Source: Trametes villosa | Lineage: Eukaryota; Basidiomycota; Agaricomycetes; Polyporales; Polyporaceae | Assembly: GCA_002964805.2 (NCBI GenBank) | Contig: PUDQ02000001.1 | Coordinates: 5,666,001 to 5,730,000, forward strand | Direction: 5' to 3' | DNA length: 64,000 nt | Part shown: one piece after another, positions 42,895 to 53,691 of the stretch | How positions within the stretch are numbered: position 1 is the stretch's first letter | How the letters are laid out: the number at the start of each line of letters is the position of its first letter | The notes under the pieces: generated by a model | The model's input: only the letters and a program-made list of their open reading frames with translations | What the model was told of the DNA's origin: nothing | Database searches by the model: none | Program-made: the position numbers and the translations under genes

Positions 42895-43530
42895 TCAACG
42901 CCGCCGGACCTTCTTGGCCTTCTTAGGGCTCACCTGAAGCTCCTCTGCGGGGCGTTTGCTAAAGCAGCGTACCTTAGTAAGAGATAATAATGTTTGAGTC
43001 TCTGTTACTGACCTCGACATGCCCCCTGAGGTGGCGAGCTGCCATATGACCCAGGCGACGTCCTTTGCAGCCTCCTGGCACCGCGCAGTGGTGGTACTTG
43101 TGGATGCTTCCATCCACCACATCAAGGATACGAGCACCATGAAGATGCCGTTCTTGCCAGGGTGATTGAGCTTACCCCACGGGCCTCCTGCCACCTGGAT
43201 CAGCGTCCCACCGCTCTCTTCGCGCCAGGAAGGCTGGAGGCCGGTCCACCAGGACCACCAACGCTCAGCGTACGCTGCTTCATCCCGGACGTTCGGGGCC
43301 TTGGCGAGCTTGCGGCCAAAGCGAAGCCATTCCGCCACTTCGTCCGGGCGACCGTCTGTCGGCAGACCTTTCGTCTGCTTCATAGTCAGTAGATAATCAT
43401 CGCACAGGACTTAAGACTTACCGTAGTTGCCCAGCCGTGAGATCTCTCAAGGACCGTCCACCAGGCCACCGTGCGCCTGAAGTCCTCGCCATATTCCTCG
43501 AGGTCGAGGGGTTTGAAGCCTTCCTTCAGC
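42895..43530 (-). pseudogene. C-terminal part of a basidiomycete protein family gene, split by a foldback element
   Basis: It continues the gene at 46,144-48,487 on the far side of the inserted element. The first exon (from 43,530) reads KEGFKPLDLEEYGEDF...VAWWTVLERSHGWATT. After a short intron with a CTGAC branch site it continues GLPTDGRPDEVAEWLRFGRK, ERWWSWWTGLQPSWR, HPGKNGIFMVLVSLMWW and DVAWVIWQLA. This Trp-rich end is typical of a large Agaricomycete family of unknown function. The last splice (near 43,010-42,960) is uncertain, so the exact stop may be 42,895 or slightly earlier. No reading-frame damage is seen apart from the insertion. Confidence 0.6.
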
Positions 43531-46143
43531 AGCAGCTGTGGTAGTTCTAATATAATATAAACCGTCAAATGGCCCAGAGCGCATTACATTAGGAACCGTA
43601 GGGGTTCCTAATGTAATAGGCTCCCCCGCCGAAAGGCCCGGTGAGCCTCCGGCACCTGCCTAATGGGGCCGGTTTCCGCGGGTGGCTGCTTATCAGCCCC
43701 CGGGACTCTTATCTCTTGTTGATAACAACCTAATCTCATCTCTCCCGCACTCCCGGGCATGCAGATAGCGCGGGAACTCGGGCGCTTTGACTCTCGGCTG
43801 GGCACCACCCCGATTAGGCAGGCTCCCCTCTCACCTCCCCCCTGGTAGCTCTCTTCTTGGATATCTCGCTCGTCTCTGGCCCGATTCGCCTGGCAAGTGG
43901 CTCTACCGGTTCGCATTGAATTGGGCTACCATAATCAGCAAACGCGAAGGAAATGCGGTACGTACTGATGTTGTTATGCTAGGTGCAACTAGCCCATGTA
44001 GGGCGACGCGATCTGGGCGATAGCTTGCCCGTTTCGCGTCGCCCCGGGGCGCGTGTGGGCTCCCCAGAAAGCGGCTGAACAGGGCTTTCTGGCGAGCCCG
44101 GGAACGCGCGAATCGACCCAGTGGTTGGGGTTCTGTGCTCCGCCCATCTAGGGCAGGAGCACAGGCTCCCCTCCCTTGGTCAGATTTCGCTCAATTCCGC
44201 ATGTATACGGTTGAAACTTTGAATTCCCCCCTAAAACACGATGTTGGTGTGCTTATAGGACTTTTCAGCCCAGATACTTTATGCAAAATGCGCCAGACAA
44301 CCTCGTCCTGGGGCCCAGCTCTAGGACGACAGTTTGCTTGATATCTCGGGCACCTAGACGCGCGTCGCTACCGCACGCATATCCCCGGAAAGCTGCTGAA
44401 CGCAGCTTTCCGTCGATATGCTTGCTGTGGCGATCCGACCGCCCGTTATTGCACAGTTCCCTCTTCACCTCGCCATCCCAACCTCCCCCTCTCCTTCCCT
44501 TCCTTTTTCCAGGATCCCCCTCCAACGCCCATATACCCGCTCCCAGGCCTTATGGACCTCTCCTGTACATATTGTAGCACTCTGTATGTCTAGATATCCC
44601 TCCAGATCGCCACAATCTATATATTTATTCCTCTGCACTGATAGGTGATAGATACATTCCTCCCTGGCTAATGATAGAGGGCATGCACCAAGGAAAGAAT
44701 GGTTAGCTTACATAGTACTATGCCACAGCTACTCAACGCATTTTAAATCATGTCAATCGGGTAGGAACTCGTAAAGATATGTATTTTACAGTTCCAAGGA
44801 GTTCCTAGCAGTGCTGTACTGCATGAGAGCCTGGGGCAGCCACCGAGACCGTCTTAAGACGGCCTGTGGCTGAGCCCTCCCCGAGGAGATCCTGTTGTAG
44901 CTCCATCACGGGAGCTCGTATTCCTTAGCTTTTTTGTACATACGTAGTCCTAGTAGATGCCTATCAGAATACGCGTTCAGCACGCTTATCGGGGACGAAA
45001 CGGACCGGGGATCGTGTTGCCTACCTGGACACACCTGGACACACTGATAAGCCCAGGCAACGAGGCCCAAGGATTATGAAGCTAATCGCATTCCACAGAA
45101 CGATTGTGCTACGTTATAAGAGAAGTGGAAAGCTTAAACGAAGGGAAACGGACAGGAATTGGGTGATTAGTGGGAGAGGGAAAGGGAGGAGGGGGTGGGG
45201 AGAGGCATGTCGCACCAGCGAGGGTTCCAGCGGTCGTATCGCGACGAAAAGCATACCGACGGAAAGCTGCGTTCAGCAGCTTTCCGGGGGTATGTGTTAC
45301 GTCGCGGAGCGCGCCCGCGTCCCAGAGATATCGAGCAAACCGTCATCCTGGGGACAGGCCCCAAGACGAGGCTATCTGGCGCTTTCCGGATGCCTTCCTC
45401 GGGCTGGTAAGTCGGATGAGCGAGTGCCCATCGTGTTTTGAGAGCCTGTACACAGTTTCAGCTGGATCTATGGCGAAATGAGCGATCTGCAGCCCAGGAG
45501 GTGATTCTCTGCTTCTGCCCTGGATGGGCGGAGCGCAGAATCACAACCGCCGGGCGGATCCGAGCGCATGTGGGCTCGCCAGAAAGCTCTGGTAAGCCGC
45601 TTTCTGGGAAGCCCAGACGCGCCCCGAGGCAACGCGAAACGGGCGAGATATCGCCCGGATCGCGTCGCCTGATTGGGCCTACTTGTACACTGTATAGCGG
45701 CATTAGTACGCACCGTATGAATTCGCGCTATTGAGGCGTATTGAAGCCCTTTGTAATGTGAACGAATAGAGCCACTTGCGAGGCAAATCGGCCGCGAAAC
45801 GAGCGAGATACAGAGGGAGAGAGCTGCCCAAGGGAGGAGGGAAGAGGAGAACCTGCCTAATCGGGGTGGTTCTCAGCCGAGAGCTGAGGCGCCAGGATTC
45901 CCACGCCTGGTGGATGGCCGAGAGCCCGGGAGAGATGAGATTAGCATGCTATCAACAAGAGATAAGAAAGCCGGGGCTGATAAGCAGCCACCCGCCGAAA
46001 CCGGCCGTATTTGGCAGGTGCCCGGGGGCTACTAGCCCGGGCAGCGGCCGGAAAATGATACAATAGGAACCCTACGGACTTTAATGTAATGCGCTCTGGG
46101 CCAATTGACGGTCAATGATATAATATAACTACCACAGCTTGTG
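43531..46143. mobile_element. Foldback element, about 1 kb inverted arms, 8-bp target duplication
   Basis: The ends are AGCAGCTGTGGTAG (left) and, on the other strand, CACAAGCTGTGGTAG (right). CCTTCAGC flanks both sides (43,523-43,530 and 46,144-46,151). The arms (about 43,531-44,500 and 45,170-46,143) are imperfect inverted copies along their whole length. For example, GGCCCAGAGCGCATTACATT, GATTAGGCAGG, GACAACCTCGTCCTGGGG and the small palindrome GGAAAGCTGCTGAACGCAG each find a complementary partner. The central 0.6 kb is unpaired. No transposase frame is visible. An 8-bp duplication fits hAT-like mobilisation. Confidence 0.82.
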
Positions 46144-48487
46144 CCTTCAGCCACGCCGGCCATCCGCTCATGTCTACGACGACGTTCGGGACTGATACGG
46201 AGGGCGACGACGTTGACGTGCCCCCCGTCGTGTTTGCGCCCGGCGTGCCGTTCTCGTCGCACCCGACACGGCCGCTGGACGTTGCGCCCGACACGGTCGC
46301 GACGGTCGTGTTCGCGTTCGCGTTCGCGTCCGTCGTCGTGTTCACGCTCGCGCCGGGCGTGGCGTTCGCGCCGGGCGTGGCGTTCGCGCCGGGCGTGGCG
46401 TTCGCGCCGGGCGTGGTGTTCGCGTTCGGCGTGGCGTTCTCGTTCGGCGTCGCACTCGCGCTCGTCGTCGTCGTCGTGCCTGACGCGGTCGCCACACCTG
46501 ACGTTGAGGTCACAGGAGCGCTGTCCGGTAAGTCCACATCCATGCCCTCCTCTCCCTCATCGGCCTGCAATCGGCGAGAACGCCTAGGAGGGCCCGAGGA
46601 AGGCGCCTCCTCGCGGTTCTTCTTAGCACGGGGTTTGGCCTTAGGAGGCACCTGGAACGCCTTGGTGGCTTCATCGAACTTCTTCATGATGACCTCGTTC
46701 TCCGCCCGCCGGTTCTCGACGTCCCGATCCCACTGCGGCGCCTCTGCCCACAGAAAGAGCGCCGCGCGGCGCTGCTTGTGAGTTAGCGCGTTCATTTTCG
46801 CAGCGAACGCCTCGCCGAAACCCATGGCCGCCATGTCGGGCGTCGGGGCGCGTTGCTTGGGTTGCCCTGGCTGCGAGCTGCTGTCCTCGTCCTCATCCTC
46901 CCCGTCCTCATCGTCCTCCTCGTCGTCCTCCTCGTCTTCGGTCGGGGACTGGCTCTCATCGCTGCTCGAGCTCGCATCGCTCTCCTCCGACTCCTCACTG
47001 CGGGCGCCCCCTTTCTTCGCAGGGCGCTTGCCCTTGGCTGTCTTCGACACCGACTTGCTGGCACTGGCGCGCCCTCTCTTTGTGAGGCGCGTGCCCTTAG
47101 GCGTCTTCGACGCCGACTTGCTGGTGCGTTTGCGAGACAGTGGCGGACTGGGCAGGGAGGGTATGGTGAGGTGGAGCGCGGACAGGTCGCTATGGGCGTC
47201 AGAGGAGATGGAGGCGCCCGCGTCGCCGGTCGATCCCTTGGCTTGAGTGCGACCGAGGTATTCTGTATGAACAGTCAGCGTGGGGCGGCGCAAAGAGGTA
47301 GAAAGGAAAAGGACGTACCGGGAGTTTGCATGAGGAAGCGCGTGAAGGAGCGCATCACGTCCTCGGCGAAGGGCTTCTGCTCGTAGAGGTGCCACGGCTT
47401 CGGAACCCGGCCCGCGGTTCGGCCAGCTGTCACCCTGTATGGTATCGTTCAGCGGCGAGCGTAAACAGGAGCACGAGTTACTTACACCTTGAGGAAGAAC
47501 TCCTGAGGGCCGGACGGCAGGGGGACACCAGCGATGAGCGTGCAATACAGCCCGGTGTACTCCTGTAGAATTTCGAGGAGCGGCTGTACTACCGTCGCGA
47601 AGTCTTCGCGGGCTCTGTACGGGATGAGTAAGTATGTATGAATGTAGAGAGAGATCTACATACCGCGCGAGTGCGTCTTCGTCCGTCTCCTGGGCACCAG
47701 GCAATGTGCTTGCCTTGTACGCCGCCATCTCCTCCTCGTGCATGCGGGTGGCCTCAGCTTGCAGCGCGTCGCGGTACTCTTGAGACTCCTCTTGAAGGAG
47801 CTCTCGCGCGATTCGACCGCGGAAGGCCAGACTCTGCGTGGACGGCAGATCTGCCTCAGGCCAGCGGTCCTCGAAGGCGGCATGGATCGCGTCGGAGTTC
47901 TTGGTCATGTAGACCTGCCAGGGGGCCTGCCGGCGCGGCGTGGGGAGATCCTGCGCCCTCGAACGTAAGGCGTCGAGGAGCGGCCGCCAGGGGTTGTTTT
48001 CTTTGAGGTTAGCCGCGGTGAGGCGGTGGTTGAGGTTGCTCTTGAGACGCTAGCGAGTGGTTGTTAGCCTTTACGCATGAGATGATAATGTACTACGCAC
48101 ACGTTGCGTCAGCTTCACAATCTGACCCCTGCTCTCCGTCGTCTCGGGGCAGTCCGCAGGCTCCTGGATGTCCGCCAGCGTGCTTGGCTCCTTGTCGAGG
48201 GGTAGGTACCACGGGAATTTCGCCCAGTATGCGGGGAAGAAGGCTCGGAAGAACCGGTTAATGAGCTTCCGGCCCTTGCCCTTGACCAGAGCGTACGCTG
48301 CGAGGTTCTCTTGAATGAACTCGGCGCGCTCCCCGTGGAACAAGCCCGGGTTGCCCGCCTTCCCGCCTGTGTTGGCCTTCGCGCGGCGGGCCTTCCTGCG
48401 CTCCCGCGTGGGCTTGGAGCTGCCGTTCGGAGGGCCAGTGATGTCCGTCGCGTCGAACACGACCTCTTGCACAGACTCGGTAGACAT
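46144..48487 (-). pseudogene. N-terminal part of the gene split by the foldback element
   Basis: Exon 1 is 48487-48101 (MSTESVQEVVFDATD; GLFHGERAEFIQENL). Exon 2 is 48049-47664 (TAANLKENNPWRPLLDAL; WQVYMTKNSDAIHAAFEDRW). A later exon from 47,614 carries the family block EYTGLYCTLIAGVPLPSGP, then WHLYEQKPFAEDVMRSF. The last, long exon has a Lys/Ser-rich stretch, an acidic run, a basic patch and TPGANA repeats, and ends at GWPAWLK, where the element starts. Removing the element and one CCTTCAGC copy joins GWPAWLK to EGFKPLDLEE in frame. The family is expanded in Agaricomycetes and has no known function. The gene is divergent from the viroplasmin-like gene, 194 bp away. Confidence 0.65.
46350..46430 (-). 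repeat. 18-bp tandem repeat coding for TPGANA
   Basis: Four to five copies of an 18-bp unit (GCGTTCGCGCCGGGCGTG on the plus strand) encode repeated Thr-Pro-Gly-Ala-Asn-Ala in the split gene. Because the unit is a multiple of three, copy number can change without breaking the frame. Confidence 0.75.
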
Positions 48488-48681
48488 AGCTGAGTAGGAG
48501 GAGTTGCGAAGGAGTTAGCGCCCGACGCGCGCAAAGTTCAACATCGTGCGTGGCGCCCAAGGCTGGTCACGTGGTCATCTCACTTATCGCGATCAACTGC
48601 AACGTTGCCCGACGCCTTATCACTCTGGCTCCTCGCTCCCCTCATCCCCGCCTCTCCTCCTAAACCCCCCTCTTCACAAAC

Positions 48682-49875
48682 ATGGGCAGAGTCGGCCCCG
48701 CCCTCATCAAAGACTGGGATGGGCTCGCGGCGTCCCTCGGCGACACCCCCAAGCTCGACAGCAACGGGGAGATCATCCCGATCAGGGCGCCGGACCCGAA
48801 GAAGAAGAAGACATACGTTGTCTGGGTGGGACGGGCGATCGGATTGTTCAACAACTGGTGCGTGCGCACTCCAGATTCATAGTACTGACCCCCCAGCTCA
48901 TTCGATCGTGTGCACAGGGGCTTGACGAGTGCCATGGTGTCCGCCTTCCCCAGCGCCATACACAAGTCCTACCGCTCCCTGGAGGCGGCTCGTGCGGGCT
49001 GGTATCAGGGTCCCCACTACCTACCTAACTGGTCCCCTCCGGGGCCGCGTCGCGCTCTTCCTACGCCCCACATTGAACCAATCGAGCGGCGAGACGACGT
49101 GCCCGGAGACGAGTCCGACGACGAGGACACGCCCATCAAATCCATCCCTTCGCTGGCATCCCCGCCCCCAATTGCGGTCCGCCTCCCATCGCGCGTCGCC
49201 GACGACCCCTTCGGCACCCCATCCAAAGCGCGGGCCAGGTCGCCCTCTGCGCGCGGGTGTTTGCCCCCCTCCCCATCTCTGTCTCGCGTGTCATCTGTCT
49301 TGAGCCTCTCGGCATCGAGTGTGTTGAGTGCGGACTCGCGCCTCAGGAGCGTGCAGTCGCGCCCCTCTATCCTAACGGAGGGGTCGCTCTCCGACTACGA
49401 CGCATCCTCGCCCGTGCTCACCGAGTTCGCCCTGTCCCCGCTCGCGCCCTCGACTCCTCGGCGCGGCGCCCGCGCCCGCGCCCTCCCTGGCGCCTTAACG
49501 CCGCCCACCTCACCCACCACGTCGCGAACTCCCCGGCGCAACACGGCCAAGCAGCCGGAGGTCCTTGAGGGCACCTCCGAGCTACAGTATGAGCGCGTCA
49601 CGGTGCGCAAGGGGCGGAAGGTTTTCGTCGTCGTGCGAGGGGATCATCCTGGCGTGTACTTTGACCGGTAAGCTACACTCACTCGCTCGCGCTACTAACC
49701 AGCTAATGGCATTAGGGTGACGGCTCTCCTCAACGCCGGGTGCAATCCGGCCATGAAGGTTGTAGTTTTCAAGTCGCTGTCGATGGCCTGCTGGTACTTC
49801 GTCCAGAAGTACATGGAGAAGCAGGTTGGGGTGCCGGCAATTGAGGTCTCGGACAGCGACAGCGACGAGGAGTAG
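48682..49875 (+). CDS. Protein with two RNase H1 N-terminal (viroplasmin-like) domains
   Basis: Three exons: 48682-48857, 48918-49667 and 49716-49875, giving 361 residues. The first domain begins at about residue 44, KTYVVWVGRAIGLFNNW, and continues after the splice with GLTSAMVSAFPSAIHKSYRS and LEAARAGWYQG. The second lies at the C-terminus: KVFVVVRGDHPGVYFD, then NAGCNPAMKVVVFKSLSMACWYF. This W/Y-v-G-x-x-P/I-G pattern with a later K/S-F/Y-x-S/T-x-x-x-A is that of the RNase H1 N-terminal hybrid-binding domain. There is no RNase H catalytic part. The middle 200 residues are Ser/Pro/Arg-rich and disordered. The tail is acidic (DSDSDEE). Each domain is split by an intron at a similar place, which suggests an internal duplication. 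Confidence 0.72.
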
Positions 49876-50297
49876 CTACAAACCCCGCGTTTTGTTTTTG
49901 ATGTACAATGTATCCCCGTGCTATATGACTATGTTCCGGCGCCGCTGCTATGCGTGTGTGCCCACAGACAGACTCCGCAACCTCGTCCCCACCGGTATCG
50001 CGGTCCGCACGCCCACCCGCGCGGTCACTGCGTACCTCCTGCCCCCGCACGCGACATTGCCGTGTTCCTCCGCGCGCCATTCCCGCGTTCTTCCCCGCAC
50101 CCGCACCCGCGCCCGCCAATCCCGTGTTCCTCCCCCCGCCCGCGCCATTGCCACGTCCCTCGCGCGTGCGTCATTTCACAGCGTCCCTTGCGAGCGCGTC
50201 GCCCCTCTCTCCATTCCTCGCCCAAGCACGCGAGTTGCCAACAAATGCATGTAGTAGCACAGATACATGCAGCCAATATATGTCATTTGTTTATACT
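49876..50297. other. Intergenic, C-rich simple sequence
   Basis: It contains repeats of CCCGCAC/CCCGCGC words but no gene. The 3' ends of the two neighbouring genes converge here. Confidence 0.5.
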
Positions 50298-50974
50298 CTA
50301 GCTAGACGTCGGGATGTAGATGCTATCGAGGTGCACCTCGACCGCCGCAATAATCCACTGGATCTTGAATACTACAGCAGTGATATTCCTCCACGAATCC
50401 TGTACATCTCGTGGACCCAGTCCGTCCAGTGCTCCGCTGCCCAGCAGGTCCTCAATGTCATCCAAGATACCGTCAGCCTGTTGCATCCACTCCTCCTGCG
50501 CTTGTCTCCAGTGCTCGTACGCATCGGGATCGTGGCGTGCGCGTTCGAATCTTGCAGTGTATTCGGCCATGTACGTCCCCCGATCTTCGCAATATCCCCA
50601 TGCGCGAAGGCGCACATTCAGCGCCTTCAAAGTTGATGTCAAGTACGTGTTGGGGGTAAGGGGGACGATCAGGGGACCTGTGGATCTACCAAGAATTAGC
50701 GAATGCGCCGCATACCCTAAATTCATTGTAAATACCTTGCGGCGGACGTGGACGAACGGGCGTATCCCGGCGGGCGGTTGCTTGTAGATTCGACGGCCGC
50801 CTCTTCACGCTGACTGCATTGATGAGCGTTCTCCAGGGAATCATGCGCGCAGATTTATCCTTACAGCTTCAACTTTGCACGATGGCGTAAGTTGTGTGCC
50901 TTCCGGAGTTCTTTCTCTCGAGCAGCCTTGGCCTCTTGCTCGGCAGGAGAGAGCGAAACTTGAGCTCGGGGCAT
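50298..50974 (-). CDS. Hypothetical 191-residue protein, three exons
   Basis: Exons: 50974-50865, 50813-50736 and 50685-50298, with introns of 51 and 50 nt. The N-terminus is basic and helical (SPAEQEAKAARERELRKAHN, LRHRAKLKLQREEAA). A disordered bridge follows, then a helical C-terminal domain (TYLTSTLKALNVRLRAWGYC, YMAEYTARFERARHDPDAYE, WMQQADGILDDIEDLLGSG, VFKIQWIIAAVEVHLDS). I do not recognise the family. The clean splices and preserved frame argue that it is a real gene. Three palindromes with an ACGCGT core lie upstream, the closest 74 bp before the ATG. It sits just downstream of the TET/JBP-like gene on the same strand. Confidence 0.6.
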
Positions 50975-51047
50975 GGTTGTGAAGGCAGTGAACGGAGAGG
51001 CGGCGCACTAGAGTGTGGTGGATTGAAAGCGCGCTGCTCCGTGCTAG

Positions 51048-51182
51048 TGAGACGCGTCTCACGAAGTCGCGCGCGCCGGACGCAGGTGAGACGCGTCTCA
51101 CCGAGTCCCCTGCTGACTAGCGCCTAGTTACTCCAGCCTCAGGCTGAAGTATCAGACCCGCAGCTTTGGTGAGACGCGTCTC
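51048..51182. promoter_or_regulatory. Three TGAGACGCGTCTCA palindromes
   Basis: The sites are 51,048-51,061, 51,085-51,102 (perfect 18-bp palindrome GGTGAGACGCGTCTCACC) and 51,168-51,182 (right end degenerate). Each contains ACGCGT, the core bound by the cell-cycle factor MBF in fungi. They are upstream of the 191-residue gene and beyond the 3' end of the TET/JBP-like gene. Function is inferred. Confidence 0.55.
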
Positions 51183-51268
51183 CTCCGCGAGCGGGTGGTT
51201 ACCGCATACCCAGGCTATCCACGCTGGGGATGGAGCTGTAGATAAATCGCATGGATTGGAACGTGAAA

Positions 51269-52813
51269 TTATGTAGGTACTGCTATCTCGTCCATAGAGC
51301 TGAGCATGCGCAAACCGTCCTGCCACCTGGCTATGCCTGTCTCCTCCAACGGTGTCGCACCAGGCACGCGGTCATATTCCCGGCGCGAGCGAAACCCACA
51401 CTCGGCCCACCGAAACAGACCGCCTGCCGAGTATTGAGTGAACGAGAGGCGAGTTTCGCCGGGCTGTATCTGCGTGTTCGAGTGTCGTATGATCGCCGAC
51501 GGAATCAGCACTGTTGAGCCCGGGGGCACCTCGACGATCATGCGCAGCTCCCACAGTATCAGGTGGCCGCCCATCTGAGGATTGAAATCCCCAAGCGGAG
51601 TCACCGCGCACCAGCCCCACGGCAGGTTCATAAAGTCCGTGTGCGTATATGTAACCGTCCTGGGGCCGAGATTGAACGTACATGCGGCGAAGGTGTTCTT
51701 CTCAAACGCCGGGCGGAGCGCGTTGTCGCTCTGGCGCAGGGCCGCCAAGGTACGCTCGTAGTACGCGTGTAGACGTGGGGCGTACGCTTGCAGCATAACT
51801 AAGAAGACGTCAGCATCGGATGAGTCGACGTTGAGCTTGAGGACTCACCGTTACCAAAGTTCGCCAGCCGTTTCACGCACGGATGGTGGACGAGCTGTGC
51901 CGCTACGCGCTGCACGAGCGGCGTGTTGTGGCAGTTGGTCACGGAGGTTTGTCCGCCACCGTAAGATATTCCAGTCGTTATGCTCGGGTACGTGCCTCTG
52001 CGGTGCTCAAACCGGCCCTCGTCCATCCCGCACTGTCGCCGTGCATCCTCCAATAGCGCCGTCACGGTCTTTACCGCCTCTGCCCAAGTGGATCCGCACG
52101 GGCATCCAGCCAGAACCGCGAGGATCTTGTTGTCTCCATCGAGGATCGGTCTTGGGGTGCTGTAAACAAACAGAACGTGAGCGCGGTGAATGTAGCATGC
52201 CGCTACGCACGTACCTCCCATCCCAACGGACATACTGGAATCCCTCCTGCAAAAGCTCCTCCTTCGAGACCGGAACACGGTCGGCGTCGAAGGCCTTGAC
52301 ACGTCTTCCGGTGTAGGCTGTCCTCGTGATGGGCGCGTTCTCAGAACCGAGGAGGTTGGGCGGGGCACCTTGGGCATGCAGCGGCTGAGCGTGCTGGCAT
52401 CGTTTGAGGACGACTGCCTTAAGCTGACGCTTGGCTGCAAGGGCGTCCTTGGCCTCACGCGCCTGACGGCGTCTGCGCTTGGAGCGGTGCTTTGAATGGT
52501 ATCTGGCTTTGGACATCGCCGCAAACTCATCCTCACAAGCTGACCGCGGAGAGCGCGCCGCCTGCTGAGGATCGAGTGGGGTACCGAAGTCGTCATGACC
52601 CGAGGGCGATGGACAGCAGGCGGCGAGAGGTGCACGGGGGGAGAGGTTGTGGACGGCGGCGAGCACATTGCTCGTCTCGACGCACGCGCGTTCGCCATCG
52701 TCTGCTGAGGCGCCCGCGCGACCGGGCGCGCGCGCGCAAACCAGCGGCGTGCTAGGTGCTGAGTCCGCGGTATTGCGCGTGTGTCCGTCGCTTGCTTCAA
52801 CTCGGGGGAGCAT
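51269..52813 (-). CDS. TET/JBP-like 2-oxoglutarate/Fe(II) dioxygenase
   Basis: Exons: 52813-52215, 52159-51849 and 51798-51269, giving 479 residues. The N-terminus is disordered with a basic patch (KHRSKRRRRQAREAKDALAA). Then come FQYVRWDGSTPRPILDGDNK, RRGTYPSITTGISYGGGQT and the double-stranded beta-helix core. The core has FNLGPRTVTYTHTDFMN with the metal pair H356 and D358, GDFNPQMGGHLILWEL, PPGSTVLIPSAIIRHSN with H409, and R420 for 2-oxoglutarate in GETRLSFTQYSAGGLFRW. This HxD...H...R order fits the expanded Agaricomycete TET/JBP-like class, relatives of which oxidise 5-methylcytosine or thymine. All metal and cofactor residues are present, so it may be active. Activity and substrate are inferred. 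Confidence 0.65.
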
Positions 52814-53389
52814 CTTGTCGAGCGCATTGTCAAGACGCTTCGTGGCGGCGGCAGCCAGCGTGCTCAGTTGGAAATTGCCGGGCGCGTGTAGGGGCGAGCT
52901 GTCGTCGGAATACCAGGGCGAGAAGATGCGCCCGCGCCGCGTCTAGCAATAGGCGCAGTTAGCCTACCGTCTACTGCACACCGCGCGCGCGCCATGCACC
53001 TACCTTCTGGAACGCGCCCATGCTGGCAGCGGGGAGCGAAGGTCCTACCGGGGTCAAGGTGTGTTAGCTTGGCTGAAGTAGCGCGCATGTGTGCCCGCGC
53101 GTAAGCTCATCGCCATCCGGGCTCCAGGGTCGAAACCACGCGAGGCAGAAGCATACGCCGGGAATGAGGGATGGACTCACTGTAAACGGCGCGGGCAGGC
53201 GCGAGCATGCTTGAGGATATCGACACCGAGAACAGAGGGTAGCGGGGAGGGGAGGCAGCCTGGGGCTCGGCGCGCGTCGCTGTGGGCGGGCGGGAGGGTT
53301 ATACGTGACTGCGCAAGTGTGACGGGTGAAGACCCCCCGGAATGCCCACGCACCAGAGTAGGGAAAAGAAGCACTCCGTTTGACCAAAT
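52814..53389. promoter_or_regulatory. Region between divergent TET/JBP-like and KDZ-like genes
   Basis: 576 bp between two start codons on opposite strands. Short frames here lack motifs. A 5' exon of the TET/JBP-like gene could be hidden in it. Confidence 0.35.
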
Positions 53390-53691
53390 ATGTCCCGCAG
53401 AGCTCCTAAGCGCACTCGTGCCGAGCACGCTCCCGACGCCGTGTGTGAGTTTGACATCACAGCGTCCGAAGCCTCTGCCTCTGCTCCCGCACCCTCTGTG
53501 ATCACCTTCGACAACGCATCTGCGGACCTCCGGCGTGTATTCCGCGACTCTGTACCCCTCCCTAGCCCTGCAGCCTCCTCCACTTCACTCCCTGCGAACG
53601 AGACTCGGCACTCAGGTTGCTGCGCGGATATCGGCACGGTCGCGGACTGGGACCCGTTCCTACCCCGGGAAGAGCTACCGCACCAAGACGC
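53390..53691 (+). pseudogene. N-terminal start of a KDZ-like transposase ORF, cut by an LTR
   Basis: It begins MSRRAPKRTRAEHAPDAV and contains SADLRRVFRDSVPLPSPAAS and WDPFLPREELPHQDADA. A basic (K/R)RxRxR start, then an R-R-x-x-R-x-x-x-P-L-P-x-P block and an acidic WD segment, is the opening I associate with CxC2-type KDZ transposases of Agaricomycetes. The frame is clean until the LTR of element C at 53,692. The CxC2 zinc finger and catalytic KDZ domain are absent from the window. A different family is possible because only about 100 codons remain. Confidence 0.4.
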
